A DNA stretch of 23,276 nucleotides from a virus. Below the pieces are notes generated by a model. The model was not told the origin of the DNA. It saw only the letters and a program-made list of their open reading frames with translations, and did no database searches. The translations under genes and the position numbers were made by a program. The stretch covers positions 1-23,276 of the IMG/VR virus record IMGVR_UViG_3300027836_000467; one strand, given 5' to 3'. Within the stretch, counting starts at the first letter, position 1. Every line of letters starts with the position of its first letter. This document shows positions 1 through 8,237 of the stretch, piece by piece.

Positions 1-2725
1 CTTCAGCTATGTTACGGATAACGTATGCTGGGCGAACCAACTGTAGGTTCTTCCAGTAATTATTGATAGCAGTATCTGCGAACTCTGTTGACTTTCCAAG
101 AATCTTTGACTTCGATAGCGTTGAAGTCAGTCTTAGAATCTCACCAGTAGGTGGCAAGTAGATGGTTGAGTTCAGCAATTCAGAACCAAGGTGTGGTCCC
201 TGCATTACAATCTGCTCACCATTAAGAGTGATGTACTTTAACTCAGCACCAGCAGCGTGACGTGATGCCCAGTATGAAGACATCTGCTCATTGCTTTCCT
301 TGAAGGCTGTTGTAGCCCTACGGAACTGTGGCTGTAAGTACTCAGGTACCTTTGCAGCGCTCTTTGTAAAGACTGCTTCTAGCAACTTGACAGATGCAGC
401 GTAGCCAGCAACTGATGCTGACTTAGCATTTGCAATCTCGTCGATGATGTCATCTAGTACAGCCTTGTCGAGTTTGGCTGCTACACCAAAATCTTCTGCA
501 GCACGGAGTAGTTCTTCTCTATCGTGGATGTTGATGATAGAGCCAGACTTAATCTTAGTCTTGTACTCACGTGATAGGAAATCTTTAGCCTTAGTTGCAC
601 CAGTCATTGCTCCGTGGAATAGTGAAGCAGTCTTCTTGTGCTCGTTAATACGTGACTCAACACGTGCGCCTACGCCAGTTAGGTACTTACCTAGTGGAGC
701 AGCAAACTGTGTACGGTCAGAGATACGTGCGCCTGTGCGCTCAAGGATTCCTGGACGTAATGCACCCTCTTGTACTCCACCCTTTTTAATGTAAGGAGCA
801 AGAATGTCAACAACTTCTTCTTTGTTTGTTGCATTTGCAAGAGCACGTGCTGTATCTGAATCGATACGTCCACCTGACTTACGCCAGATTGCCTTCCAGT
901 CAGTCATATCGACTAGACGGTCAACGGCAATAGTTCCGTATCCACCTGTAAGGAATTCAGCAACCTGCTTGTAGTCAAGTCCACTGCGCTCAAATGAGTT
1001 AGCAACTCCTGTGCGCTCGCGTACTGCAGCCTCCCAAGCGTTTAACTTCTCGTCAAGAGTAGATGAAGCATCATCGAGTACCTTAGAAAGGTTCTTCTCT
1101 GCAGCAGTCTTCTTAGCAGCATCGCGAGATGCAACCTCACGAGCACGAGCAGTAATCTTTGCATTACGAGTACGCTCTGCTACCTGCTTTGCTGAGAAAC
1201 CCTTAGCCTCTTTAGCCTCTGCAAGACGACGCTTAGCAGCCTCAACTGATTCCTTAGCAGCGATGAGTACATCCTCTGCAGGGATATCATTCTTTGAAAG
1301 GTTCTTTGCCTCTTCAAGTCGTGTCTTAAGTGTATCAATTGTGTTAGCCAACTGAGCAAGTTCTTCATCAGTTGTCATAGAGATACGACCAGCGGCTAAT
1401 GCTTCAGCCTTATCAGCCTTAAGTTGGTCAAGAATCTTTGTCTGCTTAGCAATAGCGTTCTCTGTACGTGCGATAGTTACAGGAGCCTTAGCAGTTGCAG
1501 TTAATTCCTTAAGTGCAGCGGTAGCGTCTTTGATTTCCTGTTGTGCTTTTGTCTCAGCAGCAACAATTTCATCTAGTCGATTCTGTGCAACACGGACTGA
1601 AGTATTTGCCTTGATAGCCTCTTCAGCCTTACCACTCCAAGCATTACGAGCATCAACTGCCTTTTGCTTGTAGTCATCTAGTTTAGAATTCTTTATTGCA
1701 TCTGCTTGCTTGATTGCAGCCTTACGAGCAATATCTTCTTTTGTTAAAGCCTCTTCGAGAACATTTGCTTCTTGCTCGTACTTAGCAGCAACACCCATTG
1801 CACCTGCAACGCGCTCTTGCTGTGCAAGTTTACGTAGTTCTTTAACCTTCTGAGCCTTAGCAATACCTGGGTCAGTTAAGAATGAACCTGCGATATCTGC
1901 AGCAAGGTAGATTACTGAACCCCATTTAGTCTCAGGGCTTCCTAGTGGAGATACAGCGTAGACTGAATCACCAAAAAATGAACGTGGCTGGTAGCCAATA
2001 ACTTTACCGCGTGAATCACGAATAGCAATCTTTGCAGTATCAAGTGATGCCTGACGAGCAGCGTGTCCTACGCCTGTCTCTTCAGATACGAAGAATCCCT
2101 TACCAGTGTCAATGTCAATAAATGGATTCTTCTTGTTCTTAATCTTTTCAACGCTCTGGTTAAATATCTGACCAACAACAGTTTGATTAGTAATGTTTGT
2201 AGCAACGCGAGCCTTCTCGTCAGTACTAAGGAATGGGTTCATATTTAGACCCGTTGCAACACCTGAGATAATTCCACGGTCCTGTACCTCATCAACAACA
2301 TTTCGGTATGTTGCATTGATGGTCTGGAATGGAACTGCAAGGACTGTGGTAGCACCCTTGACGGCGCTCTTAACTCCACGCCAGAATGTTCCTCTAAGAC
2401 CTGCATCAAACTCTTCTTGCTTGCGCTTCTGCGCTAGGTCCTTTTGGTTAGCCATACGTGCTTCGCGAGTCTGTGCATCAATCTCAGCGATGCTCTTTGC
2501 TACGCCACTCTGTGCATTGACCTGAAGGTTAGACAATGATGCAAGAACGCCAGGAGACATAAGGTTTCCTTGTGCGTTGTTCAAGATTGTTGCAGCCTGA
2601 TTTGGATTAACAGCAGATGCCTGAGCAAAAGCAGCCTGTGCTTTGTAGTCCTCAGCGGTTAATACTTTACCTACAGGGTCATTGACCTCAAGTTTACCAT
2701 TGTTAAGCGTGTACTTTAACGGCAC
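1..2725 (-). CDS. Large virion structural protein, partial (C-terminus off window)
   Basis: One uninterrupted reading frame of at least 908 codons that leaves the left edge. It starts at a GTG whose first base is the last base of the upstream stop (TAGTG), with AGG about 7 bases before it; the next in-frame ATG is more than 50 codons in. The N-terminus is Gln/Ala/Asn-rich. Roughly residues 300-570 are Ala/Lys/Glu-rich with heptad-like spacing and look like long coiled coil. The later part is more globular and ends at the edge in an aromatic segment, RPAYVIRNIAE. Size, position after the portal and coiled-coil content suggest an internal or ejected virion protein or a giant structural protein. 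I see no catalytic motif. The family is not recognised with certainty; a tape-measure protein is the main alternative, but its place directly after the portal/protease block argues against that. Confidence 0.8.
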   Translation of the reverse strand, partial: MPLKYTLNNGKLEVNDPVGKVLTAEDYKAQAAFAQASAVNPNQAATILNNAQGNLMSPGVLASLSNLQVNAQSGVAKSIAEIDAQTREARMANQKDLAQKRKQEEFDAGLRGTFWRGVKSAVKGATTVLAVPFQTINATYRNVVDEVQDRGIISGVATGLNMNPFLSTDEKARVATNITNQTVVGQIFNQSVEKIKNKKNPFIDIDTGKGFFVSEETGVGHAARQASLDTAKIAIRDSRGKVIGYQPRSFFGDSVYAVSPLGSPETKWGSVIYLAADIAGSFLTDPGIAKAQKVKELRKLAQQERVAGAMGVAAKYEQEANVLEEALTKEDIARKAAIKQADAIKNSKLDDYKQKAVDARNAWSGKAEEAIKANTSVRVAQNRLDEIVAAETKAQQEIKDATAALKELTATAKAPVTIARTENAIAKQTKILDQLKADKAEALAAGRISMTTDEELAQLANTIDTLKTRLEEAKNLSKNDIPAEDVLIAAKESVEAAKRRLAEAKEAKGFSAKQVAERTRNAKITARAREVASRDAAKKTAAEKNLSKVLDDASSTLDEKLNAWEAAVRERTGVANSFERSGLDYKQVAEFLTGGYGTIAVDRLVDMTDWKAIWRKSGGRIDSDTARALANATNKEEVVDILAPYIKKGGVQEGALRPGILERTGARISDRTQFAAPLGKYLTGVGARVESRINEHKKTASLFHGAMTGATKAKDFLSREYKTKIKSGSIINIHDREELLRAAEDFGVAAKLDKAVLDDIIDEIANAKSASVAGYAASVKLLEAVFTKSAAKVPEYLQPQFRRATTAFKESNEQMSSYWASRHAAGAELKYITLNGEQIVMQGPHLGSELLNSTIYLPPTGEILRLTSTLSKSKILGKSTEFADTAINNYWKNLQLVRPAYVIRNIAE

Positions 2726-3180
2726 TATGCACCTGCTTGTTGACGCGCATCAATAGTTTCTACTATGAATCGCAAGTCTTCGTTGCGAGGATTCTGTGCA
2801 TACAATGCGCGGATGACATCAACTGATGGGTCACCCTCGTAAGGAATCTTTACTGGAAGAGGATTAACCTCGCGACCTGCTCCTTCGCCAAATGGCATAC
2901 CGTATGTAATTGGACGGTCAGGATTCTCAGATGGTGCATCAATTGGAGTAATCTCTGGAAGTTTAGGAAAGGTTGCTACTGGCTCAGGTTGAGTTGATGC
3001 AACTGCAGCATTGCCTGTTACACGACTTTGGTTAAGTTCTTGGTTCTGTCCGTATGGCATACCTGTGTAGTTGAGGTCAGCGATACCGCTTTGACCTGCG
3101 CCACCTGTTGCTGAAACGTTTGCAGGGTTGTACTGAGGACCGCCATTGGGACCACCACGATTTTCTGGTGCTGTTGTCAT
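2725..3180 (-). CDS. Disordered hypothetical protein in head module
   Basis: 151 aa, with GGAGG about 6 bases before the ATG. Residues 1-110 are rich in Gly, Asn, Pro and Gln and look disordered; the last 35-40 residues (VDVIRALYAQNPRNEDLRF and onward) look like a short helical domain. It lies between the proteasome-like enzyme and the giant virion protein and overlaps the latter by one base, so the two are translationally coupled. A disordered protein next to a candidate protease could be a scaffold or protease substrate, but this is inference from position only. I recognise no family. Confidence 0.8.
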   Translation of the reverse strand: MTTAPENRGGPNGGPQYNPANVSATGGAGQSGIADLNYTGMPYGQNQELNQSRVTGNAAVASTQPEPVATFPKLPEITPIDAPSENPDRPITYGMPFGEGAGREVNPLPVKIPYEGDPSVDVIRALYAQNPRNEDLRFIVETIDARQQAGA

Positions 3181-3188
3181 TGCGCCTC

Positions 3189-3731
3189 CTACTTAGTTTC
3201 TTGTTCAAGAATGTGAAATGGAGCCGAAGTTCCATTGTTATTAACTGCTGCAATTCTCATTGCATCTAATACTGTTGCTCCTGCGTGAAGCGCACCTAGT
3301 GCGTAATCTCCACCAGAACCAATTGCGTAAAGTCCTGTGTCATTCATAGCAACTGCGAAGTCGCTGTCTAGTTCAAAGATAGTTCCATTGACACCGATGA
3401 TGAGTTGTAGTTCAAACTTGTCATCGTTATCTGTTGACTTACCAAAGTCAATACCTGCATCAGTTAATGTTGTCTTAAGTGATGGTGCTACTTTGTTAAT
3501 CACAAACTCATAAAGGTTTGTCTTAGCCTTTGCTGTTACTAGTGGAGGCGACCACCCGTGGAGTACCACTTGCAGAGCACGATAGTCACCAGCACCACCA
3601 ATAATGTAACTTCCACGTTCAACCGCCTTTACCATTTCAGGATGTGTGTAAACTTTTCCACCCTCAGCAACTCGTGAATCAGATGCTATGACGCAACCAT
3701 CTGCGTTTTGTACGCCAATAATTGTTGTCAT
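3189..3731 (-). CDS. Proteasome beta/HslV-like Ntn hydrolase
   Basis: 180 aa starting MTTIIG, with a GGGGA ribosome site. Removal of Met1 would expose Thr2 as the N-terminal nucleophile, as in HslV; there is no long propeptide like that of actinobacterial PrcB. Numbering from Thr2 as 1, Asp17 (in ASDSR) matches the canonical Asp17, and Lys34 is one place from canonical Lys33, a one-residue loop insertion. GGAGD at 45-49 matches the Gly-rich substrate-loop region. AIGSGGDYALG (about residues 136-146 of the full protein) is the typical Ser129-type motif. Near the C-terminus, NNNGTSAP sits where the family has D-x-x-S-G, so the Asp166 equivalent may be Asn. The gene lies directly after the portal, where many phages carry the prohead protease, so capsid maturation is the likely role (inference). 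A stand-alone peptidase acting on host proteins is possible. Confidence 0.88.
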   Translation of the reverse strand: MTTIIGVQNADGCVIASDSRVAEGGKVYTHPEMVKAVERGSYIIGGAGDYRALQVVLHGWSPPLVTAKAKTNLYEFVINKVAPSLKTTLTDAGIDFGKSTDNDDKFELQLIIGVNGTIFELDSDFAVAMNDTGLYAIGSGGDYALGALHAGATVLDAMRIAAVNNNGTSAPFHILEQETK

Positions 3732-3745
3732 TGTCCCCGCCTCTG

Positions 3746-5545
3746 TTATCTACGTGTAGTTGTTGCTACTCTTGCTGAACCTTTACCACTTGATGTCAAT
3801 GCTGACACTAAAGTTTGAATATCTGGTCGTGCTTGTGGTGCTAACTCAGGTGGTACTCCGCCTTCTGCTGCCATCTCTGGAGGAAGAGCGCCTCCTGCTG
3901 GAGAAGCGGCGGGAGCAGGGGACGGTTGCTCAACCATAGGTGCTTGCCCAGCAGGAGGAACTGGTTGCTGCGGAGTAAATGTGGCTTCAATTGCGTCTTC
4001 TAGGGCAGTACCCTTTTGACGTGCCTTGATAACCGCAGCAATTTTATTTACCATCTCTGATGGGTCTTGTCCCTGAGTTGCCATTGCTGGAATAGCCTGA
4101 GCCATTGCAGTAATACCACCGAGAAGTGCTTGACGCATATTTTCAATTTCAATTTTCTCAAGTTCTTGAGTGACGTTTACTGTGAATGGTAGTTCACGCA
4201 TCGCCATATCCTTGGAGATTAATCCGCCTCCCAATGCTTGTAGCATAAAGATAAGACCTTGCGCGGGATTAAGACCAGCAAGCATACCGTAACGAACATC
4301 GGCAGAATAATCACTCTTGATATCTTTAGAAGGCTTGTAAGTAATTTCATAAGGTGAACCCGAATCTACTCCGCGAATTGTTTTTTCTTCAGGGAAAATA
4401 AGTTCATCTACTTCAAAACAGATGCTGATTACATCACGTAGTGCTGCGGCAAAGATTGCTTGTGCAGATTTAACCTGAGTATCAAAGGCTCCCATAAGAG
4501 CCTGTACACCTTGACCTGTAACGATTGATGCGTCAATGTTTCCTGTACGTCCCTCAGGATAACGAGCACCAACACGTAGTTCAGAGTTGAGTAGTTGTGA
4601 TTGCTGGAATGCGCCCTGCGGAACGTTGAGTTCTACGCGGCGTACACCTGCTGGGTTAGATGTGTAGATAACAGCATCTCCACCAAGTTGCAGTTCGTTA
4701 ACATCTGTAGGCAATACGATTGGTGCCTGTACAGACTTCTCTGCTGCTTCCATAGCAAGTAAAGCAAAACGATTACGAAGTAATTGAATACCGAGGATGT
4801 CGTCAAACTGTCCACGGAGTTCGCTGTCAATAGATGGTTTACGAGCAACGACAATGTGCATCTTGCCAATTGGATTGGCTGCCTGTGACAAGATAAGGTT
4901 CTGCTTGTTTGGCACGTAGATGATTGATTGGTCTTTGTCGTAGTAACGAATCATCTCAACCTGGGCTGTCAAATCCTGGTCGTAGCCTCGGCGTCCGAGC
5001 AACTGGAATTCAAAATCAGGGAACTGAGATACGAGTTCGCCTAGCGTCATTGAGTATCGCTTTGCAAATGCCACACAACGTCCATAGCGGTCAAACTCTG
5101 GGTAAGCACCCACTGGGTTTTCTATGCGGATACGTGGCAGTTTTGCTTCTTCATCCAGTTCAATTACGAACGGGAGGAAACCATAGGTTAGGTACCAGTC
5201 GGCACCTTGGTACATCTGCACAGCCAAGTCAGCGTGTGCGAAATAATTTGAAGCGATACGAGTACGCTTATCTGCGAAGTTACGTGCACGGTCATTTACT
5301 GCATTGGCTGCAGAGCAGTTAACTGCAGGTAGTGGTGCCATAACTTCTGACAAGTCACGTGCAACAATGTCAATGAAGTTAGCAACGACGTTTGAATCAA
5401 CGCCCTCTGGGAAGAAGTCAGGATAAACTTCAGCAATCTTTCCTCTACGAACTGCAAGTACGTCAAGGTTACGCTGGTCGCGTTCTACGTTGAGGTAGCG
5501 AAGAGACTCAACTCTCGCAAACACCTGCTTGTCTGATAATGCCAT
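3746..5545 (-). CDS. Portal protein
   Basis: 599 aa. The ATG follows AGGA at about 6 bases. The body, about residues 1-500, has the alternating helical and beta make-up of phage portals (dodecameric ring at the capsid vertex through which DNA is packaged), including YLTYGFLPFVIELDEEAKLP and an ENPVGAYPEFDRYGR segment typical of actinophage portals. Residues about 520-585 are a Pro/Ala-rich low-complexity tail, probably disordered, and the C-terminus is basic (RVATTTRR). It follows the large terminase with only the 81-aa gene between, the usual packaging-gene order. The assignment rests on pattern, size and context, since portals carry no catalytic motif. Confidence 0.9.
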   Translation of the reverse strand: MALSDKQVFARVESLRYLNVERDQRNLDVLAVRRGKIAEVYPDFFPEGVDSNVVANFIDIVARDLSEVMAPLPAVNCSAANAVNDRARNFADKRTRIASNYFAHADLAVQMYQGADWYLTYGFLPFVIELDEEAKLPRIRIENPVGAYPEFDRYGRCVAFAKRYSMTLGELVSQFPDFEFQLLGRRGYDQDLTAQVEMIRYYDKDQSIIYVPNKQNLILSQAANPIGKMHIVVARKPSIDSELRGQFDDILGIQLLRNRFALLAMEAAEKSVQAPIVLPTDVNELQLGGDAVIYTSNPAGVRRVELNVPQGAFQQSQLLNSELRVGARYPEGRTGNIDASIVTGQGVQALMGAFDTQVKSAQAIFAAALRDVISICFEVDELIFPEEKTIRGVDSGSPYEITYKPSKDIKSDYSADVRYGMLAGLNPAQGLIFMLQALGGGLISKDMAMRELPFTVNVTQELEKIEIENMRQALLGGITAMAQAIPAMATQGQDPSEMVNKIAAVIKARQKGTALEDAIEATFTPQQPVPPAGQAPMVEQPSPAPAASPAGGALPPEMAAEGGVPPELAPQARPDIQTLVSALTSSGKGSARVATTTRR

Positions 5546-5570
5546 CGTTATCCTAACGTTTGATTAAAAA

Positions 5571-5816
5571 TTATTTGTTCTTCTTGCGGAGTTTTCCATT
5601 TGAAATATCAGATGGTGATGGTGACTTTGGGTTATTTGCTCCGCCACTCCCGCTCATAATTCTGTCGAGTTGTCTTGCTTGTGACTTTTTTTGTGCAGCC
5701 ATAAGACGTGCATACGCTGCTTCTAATTTTTTCTTGGCAGCATCTTCATCACGGCGTTGTTCAGCAATGCCACGTTGGTCAACTCCATTTATATAATTGT
5801 CTGGGTTATATGCCAT
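5571..5816 (-). CDS. Small basic coiled-coil protein between terminase and portal
   Basis: 81 aa, AAGGAA ribosome site. Residues 18-52 are Ala/Lys/Arg/Glu-rich and predicted helical or coiled coil; the C-terminus is Ser/Pro then strongly basic (GKLRKKNK). It is followed by the portal after a 25-base gap and preceded by the terminase stop 9 bases away, so it belongs to the packaging operon. The charge suggests a nucleic-acid or virion assembly role, but no family is recognised. Confidence 0.75.
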   Translation of the reverse strand: MAYNPDNYINGVDQRGIAEQRRDEDAAKKKLEAAYARLMAAQKKSQARQLDRIMSGSGGANNPKSPSPSDISNGKLRKKNK

Positions 5817-5825
5817 TGCTATTCC

Positions 5826-7703
5826 TTATCCGTATTGTTCTGACCACTGGTCAGCGACTACCTCATTGAGATTTACTGTGACTCTGTTTGACATCTGACC
5901 GCGTGTAGCCCATCGATTCTGTCGATAGGATTGAGCGCGGTGCCCTGCTTGCATCAGTTCGCGGATGCGAATGACTGCAAACCACAGTGCCATTACGCAG
6001 TCTGTAGGGTTTCTAGTATCAGGCTTCCAAGTAATCAACTCTTGTACCAAAGTCTTCAAGCCTTCAGAGCCTTCGTTACTTGGTAGTTCAATCAAGTTGT
6101 TATCTTGGAATCGTCCATCTCGTGTATTGCCAAAGAGTGATGCCATTGACGCTACACCAAATGATGTGTCCCATTTATTCTTGCCAGTGAAGTGTGAGTT
6201 CAGTTGACATCCGTACTGTGCTAAGTACTGTCTTAAGTTGTCATCTAGTGCGTACGCCTTCTGGTGTGCGTTAATTTCAATACGCAGTTCTTGAGGGCGA
6301 TACTTCTGAACCCATTCTTCAATGAGGTCTTGAATCTTTTGTGGAGTTGGCTCGGTCATATTGACGCAATCCAATATATAAATTTTACCGTCAGAGCGGT
6401 TGTAGGTTGCAACTACGGCACCTGTAGCACCTGCCATAGCAGGGTCAAGTCCGATGATGGTGTGTGCACCTTCGACGATACGTGGGTGACCTGGCACGCC
6501 AGGCTTTAATGGTCCACGCTTTCGCATACCGTTAACGGAACCTGCAACGCAGGTGGGAGAAAAAATTGCATCTTCTGTAACATCTTCTTGCTGGTAGACC
6601 ATAGCCCACACTGAAGGTGATACTTGGGAGCGACGCTTAAATAAAGATTGTCCGTCCCACTTTGGATAATTTCCATTGGGCAGTTGTTCGTCTTTGTCGT
6701 TTTCCTGCTGGTCAGTTTCTGCCCACAATGTTTTCCATTGCTTAGGGTCTTCATCAAATTCTAAAACCGCTGGCATAGCACAGTAGGTAAAGGGTGATAC
6801 TCCACCGCTCCACTGCCCTGGGTCACGCAGCATCTTGTAGAGGTCAACTGGTGCCACTCTGGTACCAACAATAATTAACTTACCGTGTCGACCAAGACGG
6901 GTGATAACTTCCTTCTGAAGCCATTCCATCTGCTTTTCCCACTCGTGGGCGTTAGTACCCATCACAGCGTCGTCGACAATAATTAAGTCAGCACGAGCAC
7001 CGTAAATCTGAGAACCAAGTCCTAGAGCCTGGACCGTAGGGTCCTTCTCGCCAGAGTCGCGTCCTGTTCCCAGGTAAATCATATCTGCCGCCCACTGGGT
7101 AGCATCCTTCTGGTATCCACCGTTGGGACCAAAGGCTGTCTGCATCTTCATATAGGCTGGGTGGCTAAGTCTGGTCTTGATTGCACCAAGGAACTTACGA
7201 GCCATACCCTGAGTCTTAGAAACAATGATGACTCGAATATTAGGGTTTGTGACGATTCGATAGGTCACATAGTTTGTGGTGATGGTTGTGGACTTAGCGT
7301 GCTCTGGGGGTACGTTGATAAGTACACGGTCAGGGTCGTTAGGTTCGTAGGTCATACCTGCTGGCATCCAGCGGGGTTCTACACCATCAATCAGGTCCAG
7401 CCAGTTTAACTGGTGAGGGAACATCTTGGTATCCAAGAACTGTTCGCAGAAGTCTGGGAAGGTTATGTCCTTGAGTTCTTTCAGGTCAGCCTTGACCCCT
7501 TTGCCAGCAAGTCTGGCTTTATCAGCCCTATCTTTGAACTCAGGGTCCTGCATCGACCATTGGCGGAAGGTGACATCATTACGTCCCACGGCTGCCATAG
7601 CAGCGGTGATGGTCGCCCCTTGCTCTAGGAGCAGGAGCATCTTCTCTTGTGCCTCAGCCTTAGAGATGTTTTGAATCCCAGGCTTGCGCCCTCTGTTTGC
7701 CAT
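5826..7703 (-). CDS. terL: Terminase large subunit with N-terminal helix-turn-helix
   Basis: 625 aa from MANRGRKPG. This ATG has GGGA about 6 bases upstream; the ATG four codons earlier (7715) has no ribosome site. Packaging motor: ATP-driven translocase plus nuclease that cuts concatemers. Residues 18-52 form a helix-turn-helix-like block (LLEQGATITAAMAAVGRND) resembling the DNA-binding domain of small terminases. The ATPase has an atypical Walker A at 131-140 (VPPEHAKSTT), Walker B at 240-245 (LIIVDD) and a coupling motif IIVGTR at 277-282. The RNase H-like nuclease has Asp420 (GLDPA), Glu476 (RIEIN) and Asp568 (TDCVMALW) as its acidic residues. No separate small terminase gene is seen nearby, so the N-terminal block may stand in for it (inference). 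Confidence 0.96.
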   Translation of the reverse strand: MANRGRKPGIQNISKAEAQEKMLLLLEQGATITAAMAAVGRNDVTFRQWSMQDPEFKDRADKARLAGKGVKADLKELKDITFPDFCEQFLDTKMFPHQLNWLDLIDGVEPRWMPAGMTYEPNDPDRVLINVPPEHAKSTTITTNYVTYRIVTNPNIRVIIVSKTQGMARKFLGAIKTRLSHPAYMKMQTAFGPNGGYQKDATQWAADMIYLGTGRDSGEKDPTVQALGLGSQIYGARADLIIVDDAVMGTNAHEWEKQMEWLQKEVITRLGRHGKLIIVGTRVAPVDLYKMLRDPGQWSGGVSPFTYCAMPAVLEFDEDPKQWKTLWAETDQQENDKDEQLPNGNYPKWDGQSLFKRRSQVSPSVWAMVYQQEDVTEDAIFSPTCVAGSVNGMRKRGPLKPGVPGHPRIVEGAHTIIGLDPAMAGATGAVVATYNRSDGKIYILDCVNMTEPTPQKIQDLIEEWVQKYRPQELRIEINAHQKAYALDDNLRQYLAQYGCQLNSHFTGKNKWDTSFGVASMASLFGNTRDGRFQDNNLIELPSNEGSEGLKTLVQELITWKPDTRNPTDCVMALWFAVIRIRELMQAGHRAQSYRQNRWATRGQMSNRVTVNLNEVVADQWSEQYG

Positions 7704-7727
7704 TCGGTGTCCCATCCAAAAGTAAGG

Positions 7728-7931
7728 CTATCTGTGACCAGTTGCACAAGGCAACGGATGCCACGGGGAGCCACCCCTCAAAAGCCCCAATCGTACCCGA
7801 AGGTAGAGGATGGGGTACCCAGGCTTTTCTGCAGCAGTCTCTGGGTCTGTTCTAGTCGCCCTCTGTAGGGCTATAAAGCGGTCTAATAACGCTATCTGCC
7901 GAACGGCATAACTCTGGCGTTTACTCAACAT
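7728..7931 (-). CDS. Possible small protein upstream of terminase
   Basis: 67-aa ORF beginning MLSKRQSYAVRQIALLDRF. In favour: it ends only about 24 bases before the terminase start, runs the same way, its N-terminal half looks helical and protein-like, and a TTGGGA/TATAAT pair lies just upstream with a predicted transcript start about 15 bases before the ATG. Against: no Shine-Dalgarno sequence, and the C-terminal half (rich in Arg, Gly, Pro, Leu) overlaps GC-rich dyads and looks like translated leader. I recognise no family. If not coding, the stretch is the terminase 5' leader. Confidence 0.3.
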   Translation of the reverse strand: MLSKRQSYAVRQIALLDRFIALQRATRTDPETAAEKPGYPILYLRVRLGLLRGGSPWHPLPCATGHR

Positions 7932-7952
7932 TAGTCAGTTATATATTTATAT

Positions 7953-7982
7953 ATTATATATAACGAACGAGCGTAGTCCCAA
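7953..7982 (-). promoter_or_regulatory. Candidate leftward promoter for the packaging operon
   Basis: On the minus strand TTGGGA (7982-7977) and TATAAT (7958-7953) are 18 bases apart: 4/6 and 6/6 matches to the sigma-70 consensus. The surrounding tract is almost pure A/T, which produces TATAAT by chance more often, so confidence is limited. The left arm of a 7-bp dyad (7962-7968) falls inside the spacer, which would allow repression. Nothing here shows which sigma factor would read it. Confidence 0.4.
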
Positions 7983-7999
7983 ACGAAGCGAGTTCGTTT
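7962..7999. repeat. Nested CGAA/TTCG inverted repeats
   Basis: AACGAAC at 7962-7968 is mirrored by GTTCGTT at 7992-7998. Inside, AAACGAA (7981-7987), loop GCGAG and TTCGTTT (7993-7999) make a compact 7-bp stem. The two structures share the right arm and are mutually exclusive. No U-run follows on either strand, so a terminator is unlikely; an operator or origin element fits better. Confidence 0.5.
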
Positions 8000-8007
8000 A
8001 GAACTAT

Positions 8008-8024
8008 TAATGATTAAATCATTA
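8008..8024. repeat. 17-bp perfect palindrome
   Basis: TAATGATTAAATCATTA: two perfect 8-bp arms around a single central A. Perfect symmetry with an odd centre is typical of sites bound by dimeric helix-turn-helix proteins. It sits between the AT tract and the CGAA dyads. The regulator is unknown. Confidence 0.55.
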
Positions 8025-8051
8025 CATATAAGATAACCCGTTGGAAGTACC

Positions 8052-8071
8052 GAAACCGAACACACGGTTTC
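8052..8071. repeat. Inverted repeat GAAACCG/CGGTTTC
   Basis: 7-bp perfect arms at 8052-8058 and 8065-8071 with a 6-base loop. On the plus strand it is followed by CATATATTTT, a weak U-rich tail, so it could be a poor rightward terminator; an operator is equally possible. Confidence 0.4.
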
Positions 8072-8089
8072 CATATATTTTAGAAAAGT

Positions 8090-8102
8090 GCCCCTCTGGG
8101 GC
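8090..8102. repeat. GC-rich hairpin GCCCC-TCT-GGGGC
   Basis: 5-bp perfect stem with a 3-base loop inside AT-rich DNA. On the minus strand it is followed by ACTTTTC, a weak leftward terminator tail. Its small loop and stability suggest RNA structure, but the role is unknown. Confidence 0.4.
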
Positions 8103-8188
8103 TAAAAGTCCTGCTCAGAGGCTATATATAGGGGGGCTGAATATAACAGAAAATTATTGGGTGAGACATATAATCACACGCATACGAC

Positions 8189-8207
8189 ATTATAAAGACC
8201 CTGGGTC
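8189..8207 (-). promoter_or_regulatory. TATAAT box with adjacent GACCC/GGGTC dyad
   Basis: On the minus strand a perfect TATAAT (8194-8189) lies directly after the dyad GACCC-N-GGGTC (8197-8207), which would occupy the -10/-35 spacer. No good -35 hexamer is seen 16-18 bases upstream, so this would need an activator or a non-host sigma factor. Transcription would run leftward toward the terminase. Confidence 0.3.
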
Positions 8208-8237
8208 ATAACTATACACTGACATCTCTTTATTTCT

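Noticed and set aside
1-1400. Plus-strand ORFs of 114-116 aa at the left end
   Set aside because: Antisense shadows of the long continuous virion protein frame.
4924-5322. 132-aa plus-strand ORF inside the portal gene
   Set aside because: Antisense shadow of a clearly coding frame; odd composition and no ribosome site.
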